The notes: generated by a model not told the origin, from the sequence alone. DNA of 26,360 nucleotides from a virus (IMGVR_UViG_3300010389_000108:1-26360); one strand, 5' to 3'. Positions 1-13,800 are shown, counted from the stretch's first letter. Numbers and translations: made by a program.

Positions 1-1875
1 ATTAAGTCATATCTCCGTGCAAATTCAAATTTCACGGATTTTGACTTTGAAGGATCTAATTTTTCGGTCCTGATCGATACTCTTGCGTATAATACCTACA
101 TCAATGCTTTCAATGCGAACCTAGTTGTCAATGAATCCTTCCTGGATTCGGCAACAGTAAGGGAAAACGTGGTTTCTCTCGCAAGAAACATTGGTTACGT
201 ACCACGCTCTAAGAGTGCCGCTAAGGCACATGTAACATTCAGTGTCCCTACGACTACCTCAAGCAGTTTCATCACCCTTAGAGCGGGTCTGGTGTGTGTT
301 GGATCGTTCGATAATACCTCATATCGCTTCTCAATCCCAGAAGATATCACTGCAAACGTTGTTAATGGTGTTGCACAGTTTGGTTCAGCATCTTCTCCCG
401 TTCAAGTCTATCAAGGGACACTGTTACAGAAGCAGTTTTTAGTTGATAAGTCAATTGATCAACGTTTCATCCTCGATAACCCAAACATTGATGCATCGAC
501 TATCGTTACCTATGTCAAAGGTATTAACGATACTGGTTTAGGTAGAGAGTACAACCGTGTAGATAATATTTTAAATCTGAATAAGAATTCAGAAATCTAT
601 CTCATTCAAGAAGTTCAAGACGAAAGATATGAACTTCTGTTTGGTGATGGATACTTTGGTAGAGAACTTGAAAATAATTCAGTCATTACTGTCAGATATA
701 TTGTCACTGATGGTGAGGATGGTAATGGTCCATCTGCATTTGATTTCCAAGGAAACTTTGTTGATGAGTCAAATGTAAGAGTCATTCCTTCTGCCTCAGT
801 TCCCGTTACAACCGTCCAGAAGGCGATGAACGGCGGTGAGATAGAGAATGTATCGTCGATCAAATACTTCGCCCCTAGACTCTATTCTGCACAGTATAGA
901 GCGGTTACTGCAAGGGACTATGAGGCGATTATTCAGTCGATTTATCCCAATACAGAATCAGTTGCTGTTGTTGGTGGAGAAGAGTTGACTCCTCCACAAT
1001 ATGGTAGTGTTCAGATCAGCATCAAACCAAAGAATGGTACATATGTTTCTGATTTTGACAAGCAAAATATCCTGAGTAAACTCAAACAATACTCAATTGC
1101 TGGTATCAATCAGAGAATTGTCGATCTGAAAGTCCTTTATGTTGAAGTCGATTCCTCAGTCTACTACAACACAACACAAGTATCGAACGTTGATGATCTT
1201 AGAACGAATATTGTGAGTGCTCTGACGACATATTCGAAAGATGTTGACATCAACAAGTTTGGTGGAAGATTCAAGTACAGTAAGATTCTTCAATTAATCG
1301 ATAGAGTTGATAGGGCAGTTACTTCTAACATCACAAAAGTGAAGATTAGAAGGGATATGAAGGTATTGAAGAATCAGTTTGCACAGTATGAACTCTGTTT
1401 TGGTAATAGATTCCACATCAATCCTGCCGGATACAATATCAAGAGTACTGGTTTCACTGTAAGTGGATCATCAGACACTGTTTATTTCACTGATGTTCCA
1501 AATAAAGATGCTAACGGCAATCTTGACGGTAGTGGAAAGGGTGTTATTTCCGCAATCAAGAGAACTGAGAGTGATAAATTGCAAGTTGCTGTGAAGTCTG
1601 TTGGAACGATTGATTATACCAAAGGGGAGATATTAATCAACACATTAAACATTACATCAACTGTTGCCAATAACGATATTATTGAGATTCAAGCATTCCC
1701 AGATTCAAATGATGTTGTTGGTTTGAAAGACTTATATTTGAGTTTTAATGTTTCCAATAGTACAATAAATATGGTAAAAGATGTCATTGCATCTGGTGAG
1801 GATATTTCTGGCGTCAGCTTTACACGAGATTACTATACATCAAGTTATTCTAACGGAACCCTAGAGAGGAAGTAA
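1..1875 (+). CDS. 6: Baseplate wedge protein gp6 (5'-partial)
   Basis: This is the T4 gp6 homologue, a core component of the baseplate wedge that in T4 joins gp25, gp53 and gp7 and forms the inner baseplate ring. The frame is open from base 1, so the true start lies left of the window; 624 residues are visible against 660 in T4 gp6. The visible N-terminus carries the family signature: DFDFEGSNFSVLIDTLAYNT, then NESFLDSATVRENVVSLA and a YVPRSKSA segment. Further on come a typical DQRFILDNPNID stretch and a YELLFGDGYFGRELENNSV segment. The last third (from about residue 450) is a beta-rich tail ending in SNGTLERK. A GTG at 169 could be taken as a start, but homology continues upstream of it, so it is internal. 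The next gene begins 3 nt after the stop, and its ribosome binding site AGAGGA (1865-1870) lies within the last codons of this gene. Confidence 0.95.
   Translation: MKSYLRANSNFTDFDFEGSNFSVLIDTLAYNTYINAFNANLVVNESFLDSATVRENVVSLARNIGYVPRSKSAAKAHVTFSVPTTTSSSFITLRAGLVCVGSFDNTSYRFSIPEDITANVVNGVAQFGSASSPVQVYQGTLLQKQFLVDKSIDQRFILDNPNIDASTIVTYVKGINDTGLGREYNRVDNILNLNKNSEIYLIQEVQDERYELLFGDGYFGRELENNSVITVRYIVTDGEDGNGPSAFDFQGNFVDESNVRVIPSASVPVTTVQKAMNGGEIENVSSIKYFAPRLYSAQYRAVTARDYEAIIQSIYPNTESVAVVGGEELTPPQYGSVQISIKPKNGTYVSDFDKQNILSKLKQYSIAGINQRIVDLKVLYVEVDSSVYYNTTQVSNVDDLRTNIVSALTTYSKDVDINKFGGRFKYSKILQLIDRVDRAVTSNITKVKIRRDMKVLKNQFAQYELCFGNRFHINPAGYNIKSTGFTVSGSSDTVYFTDVPNKDANGNLDGSGKGVISAIKRTESDKLQVAVKSVGTIDYTKGEILINTLNITSTVANNDIIEIQAFPDSNDVVGLKDLYLSFNVSNSTINMVKDVIASGEDISGVSFTRDYYTSSYSNGTLERK
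1764..1771 (+). promoter_or_regulatory. Candidate T4-type late promoter for the 4116-residue gene
   Basis: The octamer AATAAATA fits the relaxed NATAAATA late promoter described for T4-like cyanophages, which is recognised by a gp55-type sigma factor. It lies inside the 3' end of gp6. If the T4 rule holds (start 6 nt after the octamer), transcription would begin near 1777 and leave a leader of about 100 nt. The first base departs from the T4 consensus TATAAATA. Support comes mainly from the window-wide pattern of the four ATAAATA sites. Confidence 0.4.
1865..1870 (+). promoter_or_regulatory. Ribosome binding site of the 4116-residue gene, inside gp6
   Basis: AGAGGA lies 8 nt before the ATG at 1879 and is contained in the last sense codons of gp6 (coding ...LERK). 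Translation of the giant protein is therefore probably coupled to the end of gp6 translation. Confidence 0.7.
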
Positions 1876-1878
1876 AAT

Positions 1879-4800
1879 ATGTCGCATTTTGAGAAGAGAG
1901 TGGAACTCAATAAAATTATTGAGAGCCAACTTCCAGAGTTTTTAGTCGCAGATTTTCCCAAAGCTGTTGAGTTTTTTAGACAGTATTACATTTCTCAGGA
2001 ATATCAGGGTGCAGATTCCGATCTTATTAATAATCTTGATCGCTACATTAAGATAGACAATCTTGTTCCAGAGGTTGTTGTAGGAAAAACTAAACTCTCT
2101 TCTGACATTACTTCTTCTGATTCTACAATTACTGTATCTTCTACAAAGGGATTTCCAGAAGAATATGGATTATTGAAGATTAATGATGAAATAATCACAT
2201 ACACTTCAAAGACAGATACAACATTTTCTGGTTGTGTTCGTGGTTTTAGTGGAATTACTGGGTATAATGTAGGTATTTCCAGTTTCCTTTCGGATGTAAA
2301 TAAGCAGAACGTAGTATTTTCAACTTCTGTTGCGAAGTCTCATACACAAGATGCAGAAGTTACCAACCTGAGTGTTCTATTCTTACAGGAATTTTATAAA
2401 AAACTCAAAGCAACTTTTACTCCAGGATTAGAAGATAGTGATTTCGTTTCTGATTTAAACGTTGGAAACTTCATCAAACACGCCAGAAACTTCTATCAGT
2501 CAAAGGGTATTGAAGAATCTGTAAAGATCATCTTCAAAGTTCTCTATGGTGTAGATGCAAAAGTATTAGATCTTGAAAAGAGACTGATCAAACCATCTTC
2601 TGCTGAATATATTAGAAGAGAAGTTATTGTTGCTGAAAATATTGCGGGAGATCCTTTCAAGTTAGAGGGACAAACAATTTTCAGATCGAATGATCTGAAC
2701 ACCAACGCATCAGTTTCTGATGTTGAAATATTCACAAGAAACAATAAAACGTATTATAGACTTGGGTTGTTTGTTGGGTACAACGACAGAGATCTTGTAG
2801 AGGGTATATTTGAAGTACCAGGAAACTCAAAAGCACTGGAGGCAGTCACTGTTGGTGCATCTGTCATTTCAGTTGATTCAACTATTGGATTTGGGCAGAC
2901 TGGAACTCTTATTTCTGGTACTAATAAGATTGACTATACCTCAAAGAGTGTCAATCAGTTCTTTGGTTGTAGCGGAGTAAACTCAACAATCTCTCTTGGT
3001 GATGATATTAGAGCAGATGAAACTGCTTTTGGTTATGAAGATGGAGATCTCTCAAAGAGAGTTGATCTCCGTATAACTGGTGTTCTCTCAGATTTTGTTC
3101 CTCTTGGAGATCTTTCTCTTATTGAAGAGGGTGAGATTATCACTGTCCGCCATCTTGGTGAGGCAATCCAAAATCCAAACGAAAACAAAACTTATAAACA
3201 AGTATTTGCAAACTCTTGGATTTACAACACCAGTTCAAGATACAAAGTTGGTTCGATTGTTGGATCTACATTTACGTTACTGTCCAATATTGATAAGTCA
3301 AGTCTAAAAGAAGGTGATGTTGTTGATGTTCTATTCAGAAATACCAATAACGTTGCATCAGCAGACGCACAAGTCACTTCGATCAATACAGCAACACGCC
3401 AAGTTATATTGAGTAATTTGAGTGGATTTGTTCCCAACGTTTCTATTGGATATGATATTAGGAGAAAACTCAAAAAGGTAACTAGTTCTGGTGCTAGTTT
3501 ATTGGTTGGAAATAACAACTATATTGCAAACACTCTTAATGTTTACAGTGATGACCAAGGAACGACTGGATATGTTGCATCACATTCCCTCCCAGGATAC
3601 GAAATCGTAGACGATATTGTTGAGTCTACTCTTCCTAATGGGTATGATACAAACCTTGGTGGTTATAATGCAACCCTAAAAACATACTCCACAATTAAGT
3701 TTTCCACTAACGTAAAATTTATTGATGGTGATAGAATTACATATACCTCAGACAATCCATTATCGGGATTAGTTTCTGGTGAAACTTATTTTGTCAAGAT
3801 TGTAGCACCAAATGAGATACAACTTTTCTCTTCAAAGGCACTTATTTCAGGGGTAAATTCTGTAAGATTTGATCAGAATACAACACCATCTGTACATAGA
3901 TTTACTTTAAGGCGTCACGAGAACAGAATCTTATCTTCAAATAATATTCTCAGAAAGTTCCCATTAAAGCAAGAATTATCAAAATCCAGTAATCCAAAGA
4001 GAAGCGTTGGTAATATTGGAATTCTGATTGATGGTGTAGAGATTTCCAGCCCAGAATCAAATAACAAGATTTACTATGGTCCCCTAGAAGAGTTTGAGGT
4101 TCTTAATGGCGGTAAAGACTACGACGTAATAAATCCACCACAGATCACAATTTCAACTGGTGCTGGCGTCACTGCTCTTGTTGAACCAATTATTTCTGGT
4201 TCTGTAAAAGAAGTATTTGTAGATGCACAAGACTTTGATGTTGAAAACGTTGTCTCACTGTCAATAAATGGTGGAAATGGATCTGGATGTGAATTACAAC
4301 CAATACTTGGAGATAGATTTAGAGAAATTGAATTTGATAGCCGCTCAATATCATTTGGTGGTGGTATTGACATTGTTGATGAAACTATCACATTCACATC
4401 GAATCATAATTTAGCAGATGGTCAGCACATCATCTATAATCAAAATGGAAATAATCCATTAGAGATTGGTACTTTTGGAGACATCACAAACGCAAAGACT
4501 GGAACCCTTGTCAGTGGTGATGAATATGTTGCAAAGTTTGTAAATACCAGAACTATCAAACTGTTCAATAATGATAGTGATGCTCTTTCTGGGATAAACA
4601 CCGTAGGATTCTCAACTGCAACTTTTGCTAGTGGCATTCATAAGTTCAGAACTCTTTCAACTAAGACTTTAAGGAAAGTAAAAGTTCTTTCGCCAGGATC
4701 TGGATATCAATATAGAAAACTCAGAGTTCCATCATCAGGTATCTCTACTCAGTACGATACCTTCAAATTTGAGAATCATGGATTTGAGCATGGAGATATT

Positions 4801-7800
4801 GTAACATATTCTACAACTGGAACAGTAGTTTCTGGTTTGTCAACATCAAATCAATATTCTATTTCCAAGATAGATTCGGATACATTTAGACTTATAAACG
4901 TTGGAGTTGCCGCCACGGTAACTACTGATTTAACAAAATCAAAATATGTTGATGTTCAGTCCGTTGGATCTGGATATCATATTTTCCAATATCCAGAAAT
5001 TACAATTACTGCAAATGTTTCCTATGGATCAACATTTAGTGGTGGATTTACCTTTACACCAGTTGTAACTGGTGAGATCATAGGATCATATTTGTATGAA
5101 AAAGGAACTGGATATGGATCTGATGTTCTCAATCTGCATAAAAAACCAACAATTACTTTGAAGAATGGTAAGGATGCACAACTAAATCCAATCATCTCAA
5201 ATGGAAGAATTGTTGATGTTCAGGTACTGAGTAAGGGTTCAGAATACTTCTCCATTCCAGAAATAGTTGTAGAAGGTTCTGGTAGTGGTGCAATCCTTAG
5301 ACCACAAATTGTTAATGGAAAACTTGATGATGTTATTGTAATCAATGGTGGAATTGGATATGATGCAGCAACTACAACACTGTATGCTGATGCAAGAGGA
5401 TCTGGTGCGATATTTAATGTAAGAATCAGAAGTCTTACTGTTAATGATGCACAAAGATTTGGAGAATACTCAAAAACAAGAACTCCAAAAATATTCTCAA
5501 ATCTCCAAAAGAATGATACTGATGATTACATCGTTTATGGAATGTATGGATACTCCGAAGATTTGGGAACAAATCTTGGAGATTTAAACGGATTACACTC
5601 TCCAATCATTGGTTGGGCATATGATGGCAACCCAATTTATGGTCCATATGGATATAAAGATGCTGATGATGTTCAGTCCGGTGTCAAAATTCTTAACACT
5701 GGTTATACATTAGACTCTACAAATATTGACGATAGACCATCAACTTCAACATTCTCATCAGGATTCTTTATTGATGATTACAGATATACAAATGATGGAG
5801 ATCTTGATGATCACAATGGAAGATTCTGCAAGACACCAGAGTTTCCAAATGGTGTTTATGCATACTTTGTTGGAGTCACAACCAGTCTAACATCAAATAA
5901 ACTTGAACCATCATATCCATATTTCATTGGAAATACGTTTAGATCTGATTTGATTGCCGAGAACTCAACTCTCGACCAAACCTTTGATTTCAATGGTTCC
6001 AATCTTGTCAGAAATACTTATCCATATAAAGTAAATGATCCAAATGCAGATTATGATTTCTTCATGGAGTCATATGAAGACTTCAGACAAGAAAGTGTAA
6101 TTGAATCTGTTACACAAGGCGATGTTGATGATGTTACCATAGAAGATGGTGGAACTGGATACAGAATTGGTGAGAGAGTTAATTTTGATCAATCTGAGAC
6201 TGGTGGAACTGGATTTAGGGCAGAAGTATCAGAACTGATTGGTAAGGATGTACTCTCCATTCAAACAAGTCTAGAAAGATATGAAGGTTGTGTTTTCGTA
6301 TGGGATGATAATAAGCAAGTATCTGCCTATTACAGATCTGGGTTTGATCTGAACAATAATGATTCAGTATTAGTCAGTGGATTATCAACTTCTGTTGTAA
6401 ATCTTGCAGGATCCGCAAGAATCGGATTCTCAACTGAAACTGTTGGACTTGCTGCTACAATGAGCAGTTATAGTTCTACACCTGGTGGAACAATTGAGGA
6501 TATCTTTGTATCATCAATTCCAAATGTAGCAATTGGTGGTAGCATTGCAATTAAATCTTCACTTGGATCCGAAACGGTAAGAGTTCTCAACAATTATCAA
6601 AATGGTGTTTTAAGAGTTAAGAGATATGCAAGTGCTGGTGTTGCACACAGTTACAGCAGTGACTTGAATGTTCTGAGCGATAGAGTTAAAATACCAGCAA
6701 AGACATCAAAATTTGAGTCAAGACGTGATGATCTGGTATATTTCAATGCAAATGCATCTGTTGGTATTGGTACAACGCTTGGTGGAGCAGTATCAAAGAC
6801 ATTTGCGATAGGTAACGTATCCGATACGGTTTCTATCCCATATAGAAGCATATACCTGCCAGGGCATCCATTCAAAACTGGTCAGAGACTTACCTTTACA
6901 ATGTCGGATGTATCAGGTGTTAATGCCCTGATTGTTGGTAATGATGAGACAAATAGTGGCACATTTAATCTTCCAGATTCATTTACAAGAACTGCTGATG
7001 TCTATGTAATCAATAAGAGTAAAGACTACATTGGTCTCACCACTCAGGTTGGTTTAACCACCAACAGTGAAGGATTATTCTTCTACAGTGATGGAACGAA
7101 TAATTCAGAATATCTCTTAAAATCAAACTATGATCAGATTACTGGTGATGTTGATAGAATATCGACACTGGTAAGCACTGCTTCATCACACGGACTAGTC
7201 AATGGTGACACGATTAAGTTGACAGTAGAACCAAACACCGTTGTTGGATTCGGAACTACTGCTGCATTATCCATCAAATTTAATGAAAATGACCAAAAAC
7301 TCTTGGTCAATTCTGTTGGTATTAATTCATCCCAAATTAATATTGCAACAAATACAATTACACTTACCGATCATGGTTACAAGACAGGTGATAAAGTCTA
7401 TTACAGTAGTGTAGAGGTTGCTTCTGGACTTACGACAGGATCGTATTATGTTGTTAGAGATAGTAGTAGTACGTTCAGATTGGCAGAGACAAGGTATGAA
7501 ACGAGTCCAAACACAGAGAATACAGTAAACATTGTAGGAACTGGTGACACAACACATACATTCTCACTCATCAATCCAAAAATTGATGTTATTAGAAATT
7601 CTGATCTCAAATTCAATCTTGGCGATTCATCCTTACGTGGATATGAATTCAAGATCTTCTATGATAGGGAGATGAAGAATGAATTTGTAAGTGTTGCTGA
7701 TGACGGCACATTTAATGTTGTTGGTGTTGGTAGTGTTGGATTTGGTACTGCTACAACAACTATTAATTATTCCGAAAATATTCCATCCAAACTTTATTAT

Positions 7801-10800
7801 ACATTAGAAAAATCAGGATACATTAGTACATCTGATGTTGATGTTTCTAATTACTCACAAATCAACTACGTTGATAGTGAATACAATGGATCATATAAGG
7901 TCTTTGGAATATCAACCAATACTTTTAGAATTTCTCCACAAAGACTTCCATCCGTTCTCAAATATGCAAATGATCAAGTAGATAAGTTAGAGTATACAAC
8001 AAAGTCTTCTACTGCAATAAATGGATCTATTGGAAAAGTAAAAATTATATCGAAAGGTTTTAATTTCAATAAACTTCCCAAGTTCACTGATGTTACAACT
8101 CAGGATGGAAAGAACGCAAATATTGTTGCAGTATCAACTTCGATTGGTAATGTTAAGAGTGTTAGAATAAAGGATGTTGGATATGATTATCCATCAGACA
8201 AAACTCTTAGACCTGAGGCATTTGTTCCACCTGTAATTAGAGTTGATAACTTAGATACAATTGACTCTATTGATATTGTCTTTGGTGGTGCTAAGTACCT
8301 GAATGCACCAGATTTACTACTTTTCAATGAAACTACAAAGAAAGTTGTTGATAGTACAACTTTAATTGCCGATGCACCTAATGGATCGGTGTCGGATGTC
8401 ATTCAAATCGCACCAATTTATGGATTAGATTCCGAACCACACAAGATTGTTTCAATCAACAACTCAAATGGTGTTGGTATCAGTTCTATGGTAACCAGCA
8501 ACTCTGGTGTGGCGACATGCACACTGAAAACACCTATCTTAGGATTCTCTTCTCCACAATTTACTGCTGGTGATAAAATTTATGTTGAAGGAATTGAATT
8601 AATACCTGGATCCACTGGATCTGGATATAACTCAGATAATTATGATTATAGATTCTTCACGGTAGATTCTTATCAAAATACCAATCCTGCTGAGGTTACT
8701 TTCTCTCTTGTTGACGTTGATGGTGTAGGACTGACAACAAATCCAGGAATTGCAAAGACATTCCAGTCTGGATATGCAACTATTGTCAATGAGGAAAATT
8801 ATCCAATCATTAACGTTAATAGAAAGAGATCATCTTTCTCTCTGAATGAGCAATTATTCGTTAATGTTGGTGGTGGATTCTTTGAGGAGGATGTTTTTGT
8901 ATCTGCCGTAAGAGATGATTATATCAAGATCACTGGAAGATATTCTTTACAAAAAGGTGATAAGATTAAAGGAAAAGTAAGTGGTGCTATTGCAGAGGTT
9001 TCTAGTGTAAATGGAAACAGAGCTAAATTCACCATTGATTATTCGTCTAGAAAGAATATTGGATGGAGAAATGATATTGGTAAGATCAGTGAAGATTATC
9101 AGGTAACCCCAGATAATGATTACTACCAGAATCTTTCATACTCAATCAAGAGTCCAATTCCTTGGAATACCTTTGTAAATCCAGTTAATGGTATCCTTCA
9201 CCCAGCAGGAATGAAGAATTTTGCTGATGTTGGAATTACTTCTGTTGCCAATAATGGAGTAGGACTTGGTGGTTCTACAACAAGTATTGCAATTTTGGAT
9301 GTTGTTGGTGAAAGAAGAGTTGACATCATTAACAACTTTGATAATGCTGTTGATTTTGATACTAGAACAAATCCAGATCAATCCAAGTTCCTAAAAATAC
9401 AAAATAGAAAACTTACTGATTATACAGAGTGTAGGACAAATAGAGTTCTTATTCATGATGATATTAGCAATAAGTTCTCAAGTAGAGGATTTGAGGATCC
9501 ATTTGTAGAGATTGAAGAGATTGATATTCGTGATACTCATGTAAGATATCTGATACAGATTGTTGATCCAGACACATTGGATTCTCAACTGAGTGAGTTA
9601 GTTTTACAAACTTCAACTATTGATTCTATCCTGTTCGAAAAATCAACATCGTTTACAAACGAAAAACTTGGCGATTTTAGTGCCAACGTTGATGATACTG
9701 GAAGAAAGACTTTACTCTTCTATCCAACCGATATCTATAATAGAGATCATGATATCAAGGTTCTTAAAAAGACATTCTTAAATGCGTCAGCTGGACTTGG
9801 TACTGAAACATTTGGTTCAATTAGATTAACCGGTTCTAATGTTATTGGTATTTCTAGTGTCGGTACAGCATCCAGTATCGGAACACTCCTCGAAGTATCT
9901 GACACAAACTTTAATGGATTGTTTGCAAATATTGAGATCACAAACACATTTACAAAGGACGTAAATTACGTTGAAGCGATTCTCGATATCAATTCAAACA
10001 ATACATATTTGAGCGAATATTACTTCGACACAAAAACCCAATCATATTCAGCAAATTCTCTTGGAATCGTAACCTCAATTTATGATTCTACTGCTGGTAT
10101 CGTCTCATTCAGAGTTCAAAACGACACTGCGAACTTGCTTGATGTTCGTGCAAATATTGTTGGTTTTGCCAATACAACACTAGGAATTGGAACACATACA
10201 TTCCTTGTATCTGCACAACCAGCAGCATCTGCAAGAAGTGCAAGACTCGAATCCACCCTTGGATTTGGAACTGATGTTGTAAGAGTAGGAACATTTGATA
10301 TTAACACTATCAATTCTGTATCTTCTCTTGTAAGAGTATCATCTGGAAGTAGTTCTGCAATTCACCAGGTAGCATATGCATACAACGGTGAAGAGGTTGT
10401 TGTTACCCCAGGTCCATTTGCAGCATCAAATAACACTACGGGTCTTGGTACTTTCGGTGGACAAGTAACTGGAAGTCAGTTCTTCTTAAACTTCTACCCA
10501 GACTCTGGATATGATGTTGAGGTTCAAGGATTCAATGAAGTCTTCTATACCGAAAGTGATTTTGACAATGAACCCTTACAACTTTCTTATGGTCCAAGCA
10601 ACCAAAGATTGTTCCTCTCTGCATATGATGGTATTAACGGTGCGAGAGCAAATAAGGTCAACTTCCCATTATTCCATGAAGGGTCACCAATCTATAAGAA
10701 GACATTCTCACCATCTGATACAACCATTGTTGATTACGCTACTGGTGTCTTTACTATCAGAGATCACTTCTTTAACACTGGTGAAGAGTTAATTTATACA

Positions 10801-13800
10801 CCAAAATCAACATTCATTGGTATTGGTGAAAGTGCAATGGGAATTGGTGCAACCGCAAACTATCTTGGAGTTGTTACTGATAGACTTCCTGAAAGAGTTT
10901 ACCCAATTGCGATTACACCAGATACATTTAGACTGTCAACACAAAGATCCTTTGCGAATGCTGGAATTTATGTAACATTTACTGATGCTGGTCTTGGTAA
11001 TGCACACGAATTAGAATTCACTAAAAAACTGTCCAAGACTGTAATCTCTCTTGACGGAATTGTTCAGCAACCAATTACATATACTCCAATATCACATACA
11101 CTACAATATAATAGTGGATCTATTTCTGCTGGAATTGCAACTTTCAACCTGAGCGGCATTTCTTCTGTTCAACCAAGAGATTTACTCAAAATTGATGATG
11201 AGTACATGAAGGTCGTTGAAGTTGGCGTGAGCACAAACGTTGGTGGTGCCATTCTTGGACCTATCAATGGTATTATCTCTGCTGGTGCTGCTGCTACATT
11301 CCCAACAGTTTCTGTTGTAAGAGCATCCGTTGGTTCAACAGCAGTTTCTCACAATGATGGTGCAAATGTCCAGATTTACAGAGGATCTATCAATATTGTA
11401 GGAAATGAAGTTTGGTTTACTGATCCACCAAAAGGAAATACAAGAACCAGAAGAAATGAAAGCAACCTTCCTTATGTAAGGGCACAATATTCTGGAAGAA
11501 CATTCCTGAGATCAAATTATGCCACTAACATGATCTTCGATGATATTTCTAATCAGTTTACTGGTATCGGAAAGACATATACTTTGAGCGTTCAGGGTGT
11601 TAATACAACTGGTGTTGATATTGGTAACGGTATTCTGTTTATTAATGGCGTTTTCCAAACACCTACTACGTCAAATAATTCTGGTAATAACTACGAATTT
11701 GAAAATGATGCATCTGTTGGTATTTCTAGTGTTGTATTCACAGGTATTACTTCAACTGATGGATCATTCATCAAATCTGAATTTGATATCAACCAGAATC
11801 AACTCCCAAGAGGTGGTCTGATTGTCTCTCTGGGTTCTACTCCTGGACTCGGATATGCACCTTTGGTGGGTGCAAAGGTCAGAGCAGTCCTTGATGGATC
11901 TGGATCTATTGTTGATGTTATCAGCATTGGAACCACTCTTACAGGAGCAAGTTTGGGTGTTAGCACGGCATCATATGATAATACTTCTGGTATTATTGAA
12001 ATTGAAACCACTACTGCACATGGTTTAGTTGGTGGCGATAGAGTCAAATTAGTTGGACTTGCGTTCACATGCCCAACAAATCCTGGCATTACTTCATACT
12101 TCCCAGAAGATCAACCAAATTATATTGATCGTTCTTATGATATCGTCAATATTCTGTCCAGCACATCTTTAACTGTTAATGTTGGACCTAGCACCATTCA
12201 GCACAATTATGTTGGATTTGGTACTGTTTATGAATACTTTACTCTGAATAATGGATCTGGATACAGAAGTCCTGTTTCTATTGGAATTACTGATCCAAAC
12301 CATTCCGGAACAGAATCTAGCATTTCTGCTACGGTTGGTGCTGGTGGAACACTTGGATTTGTAATTAATAGTGGTGGATCTGGATATGTTGAACCATATA
12401 TTGATATTCCTCAACCTGTCTATGAAAATATGTCGGTAATTGGCGTATCTAGACTTGGTGCCGGATCAACAACAGATACTGGAAGTAATCTTCTCCTGAA
12501 TGTCAAGATCGGATCAGCTTCTACAAACGTTGGTATTGGATCAACATTATTTGTAGTTGAGTCATTTGAAGTTGCACGTCCTGGACATTCCTTCCGTGTT
12601 GGTGATGTGATGAAAGTTGTTGGTCTTGTTACTGCCAAAGACTTTGCACAACCAATATCCGAGTTCCAACTCGAAGTTGTTGAGACATTTAATGACTTCT
12701 TCTCATCATGGTCATTTGGTGAAATGGATTATATTGACAGTACAAGATTACTTCAAAATGGATCTAGAACAAGATTCCCACTTTATTATAATGGACAACT
12801 GCTAAGTTTCGAAATTGATCCTAATGCTCCACTTTCTGGTGCTATTGATCTTGACGCAGTTCTTGTTATATTTGTCAATGGCGTCTTACAGCAACCAGGT
12901 GTTGCATATCAGTTCAATGGTGGAACATCATTCATCTTTACAGAACCACCAAAATCATCCGATAAGGTAGATATTTTCTTCTATCTCGGACAAGATGGTG
13001 TTGATGTTACTTTGATTGACGTAAATGAAACCATCAAAATTGGTGATGATGTATTTGTCAAGAAACATCCATTATATTCAACCACACAAAATCAACTCCG
13101 TGATAGAACCATTGTAGATCTCTTGGGATCCGATTCTGTCGAAACAGATATCTATGTTGGAACTGGAATCAATGAAACCACTTTCAAACCATTTGATTGG
13201 ATTAAGCAGAAGACTGACAAATATATTAAGGGTGATATCGTTTACAAGACGAGAGACATCCTTGAACCACAGATATTCCCAACTGCAAAGATTATTGGTG
13301 ATCTCAACATCGGATCCACCGAAATATTTGTCGATAATGCACAATTCTTCAACTATGAGGAAGATAATTATGGCATCACAATAAACAGTGTTGATGGATT
13401 TATTGTTCAAGGAACAGATCCAGTTTCTGCTGCGTTCACTGCAACAGTTTCTGCTGCTGGAACCATAAGTGCCATTACAATCACAAATGCAGGTCTTGGA
13501 TATTCGACAGCATCGGTAGATGTAAAGATTGCAGCACCTTCTCACATTGGAGTTGGTATTGGATCAACTGCTATCGCCACTGCAACTGTTGCAGGAGGAT
13601 CTGTTACTTCGATTAACATTATAAATCCTGGTCTTGGTTATTCGACAGCAAATCCACCACAAGTTATCACTGAAGTTCCTAAGGTAACCAAGGAAACAAT
13701 TACAACCATCCAAAATGTTCAAGGATTCTCAGGAATTATCACTGGAATTAGCACAACAACTGGAACTAATGGACATCCTCTTGCATTGAAGATCAATTTC

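Noticed and set aside
169-1875. GTG at 169 as the start of gp6
   Set aside because: The frame is open to base 1 and the residues encoded upstream of 169 carry strong gp6 family sequence, so the gene is truncated by the window edge, not started at 169.
10511-10792. 93-codon open frame on the + strand within the giant gene
   Set aside because: It is out of frame, inside conserved modules of the giant protein, and has no ribosome binding site; I see no sign of a programmed frameshift.
13078-13545. 155-codon open frame on the - strand
   Set aside because: It is opposite the conserved giant gene, has odd composition rich in Cys, Ile, Ser and Asn as expected from the complement of AT-rich coding DNA, and has no neighbours on that strand.
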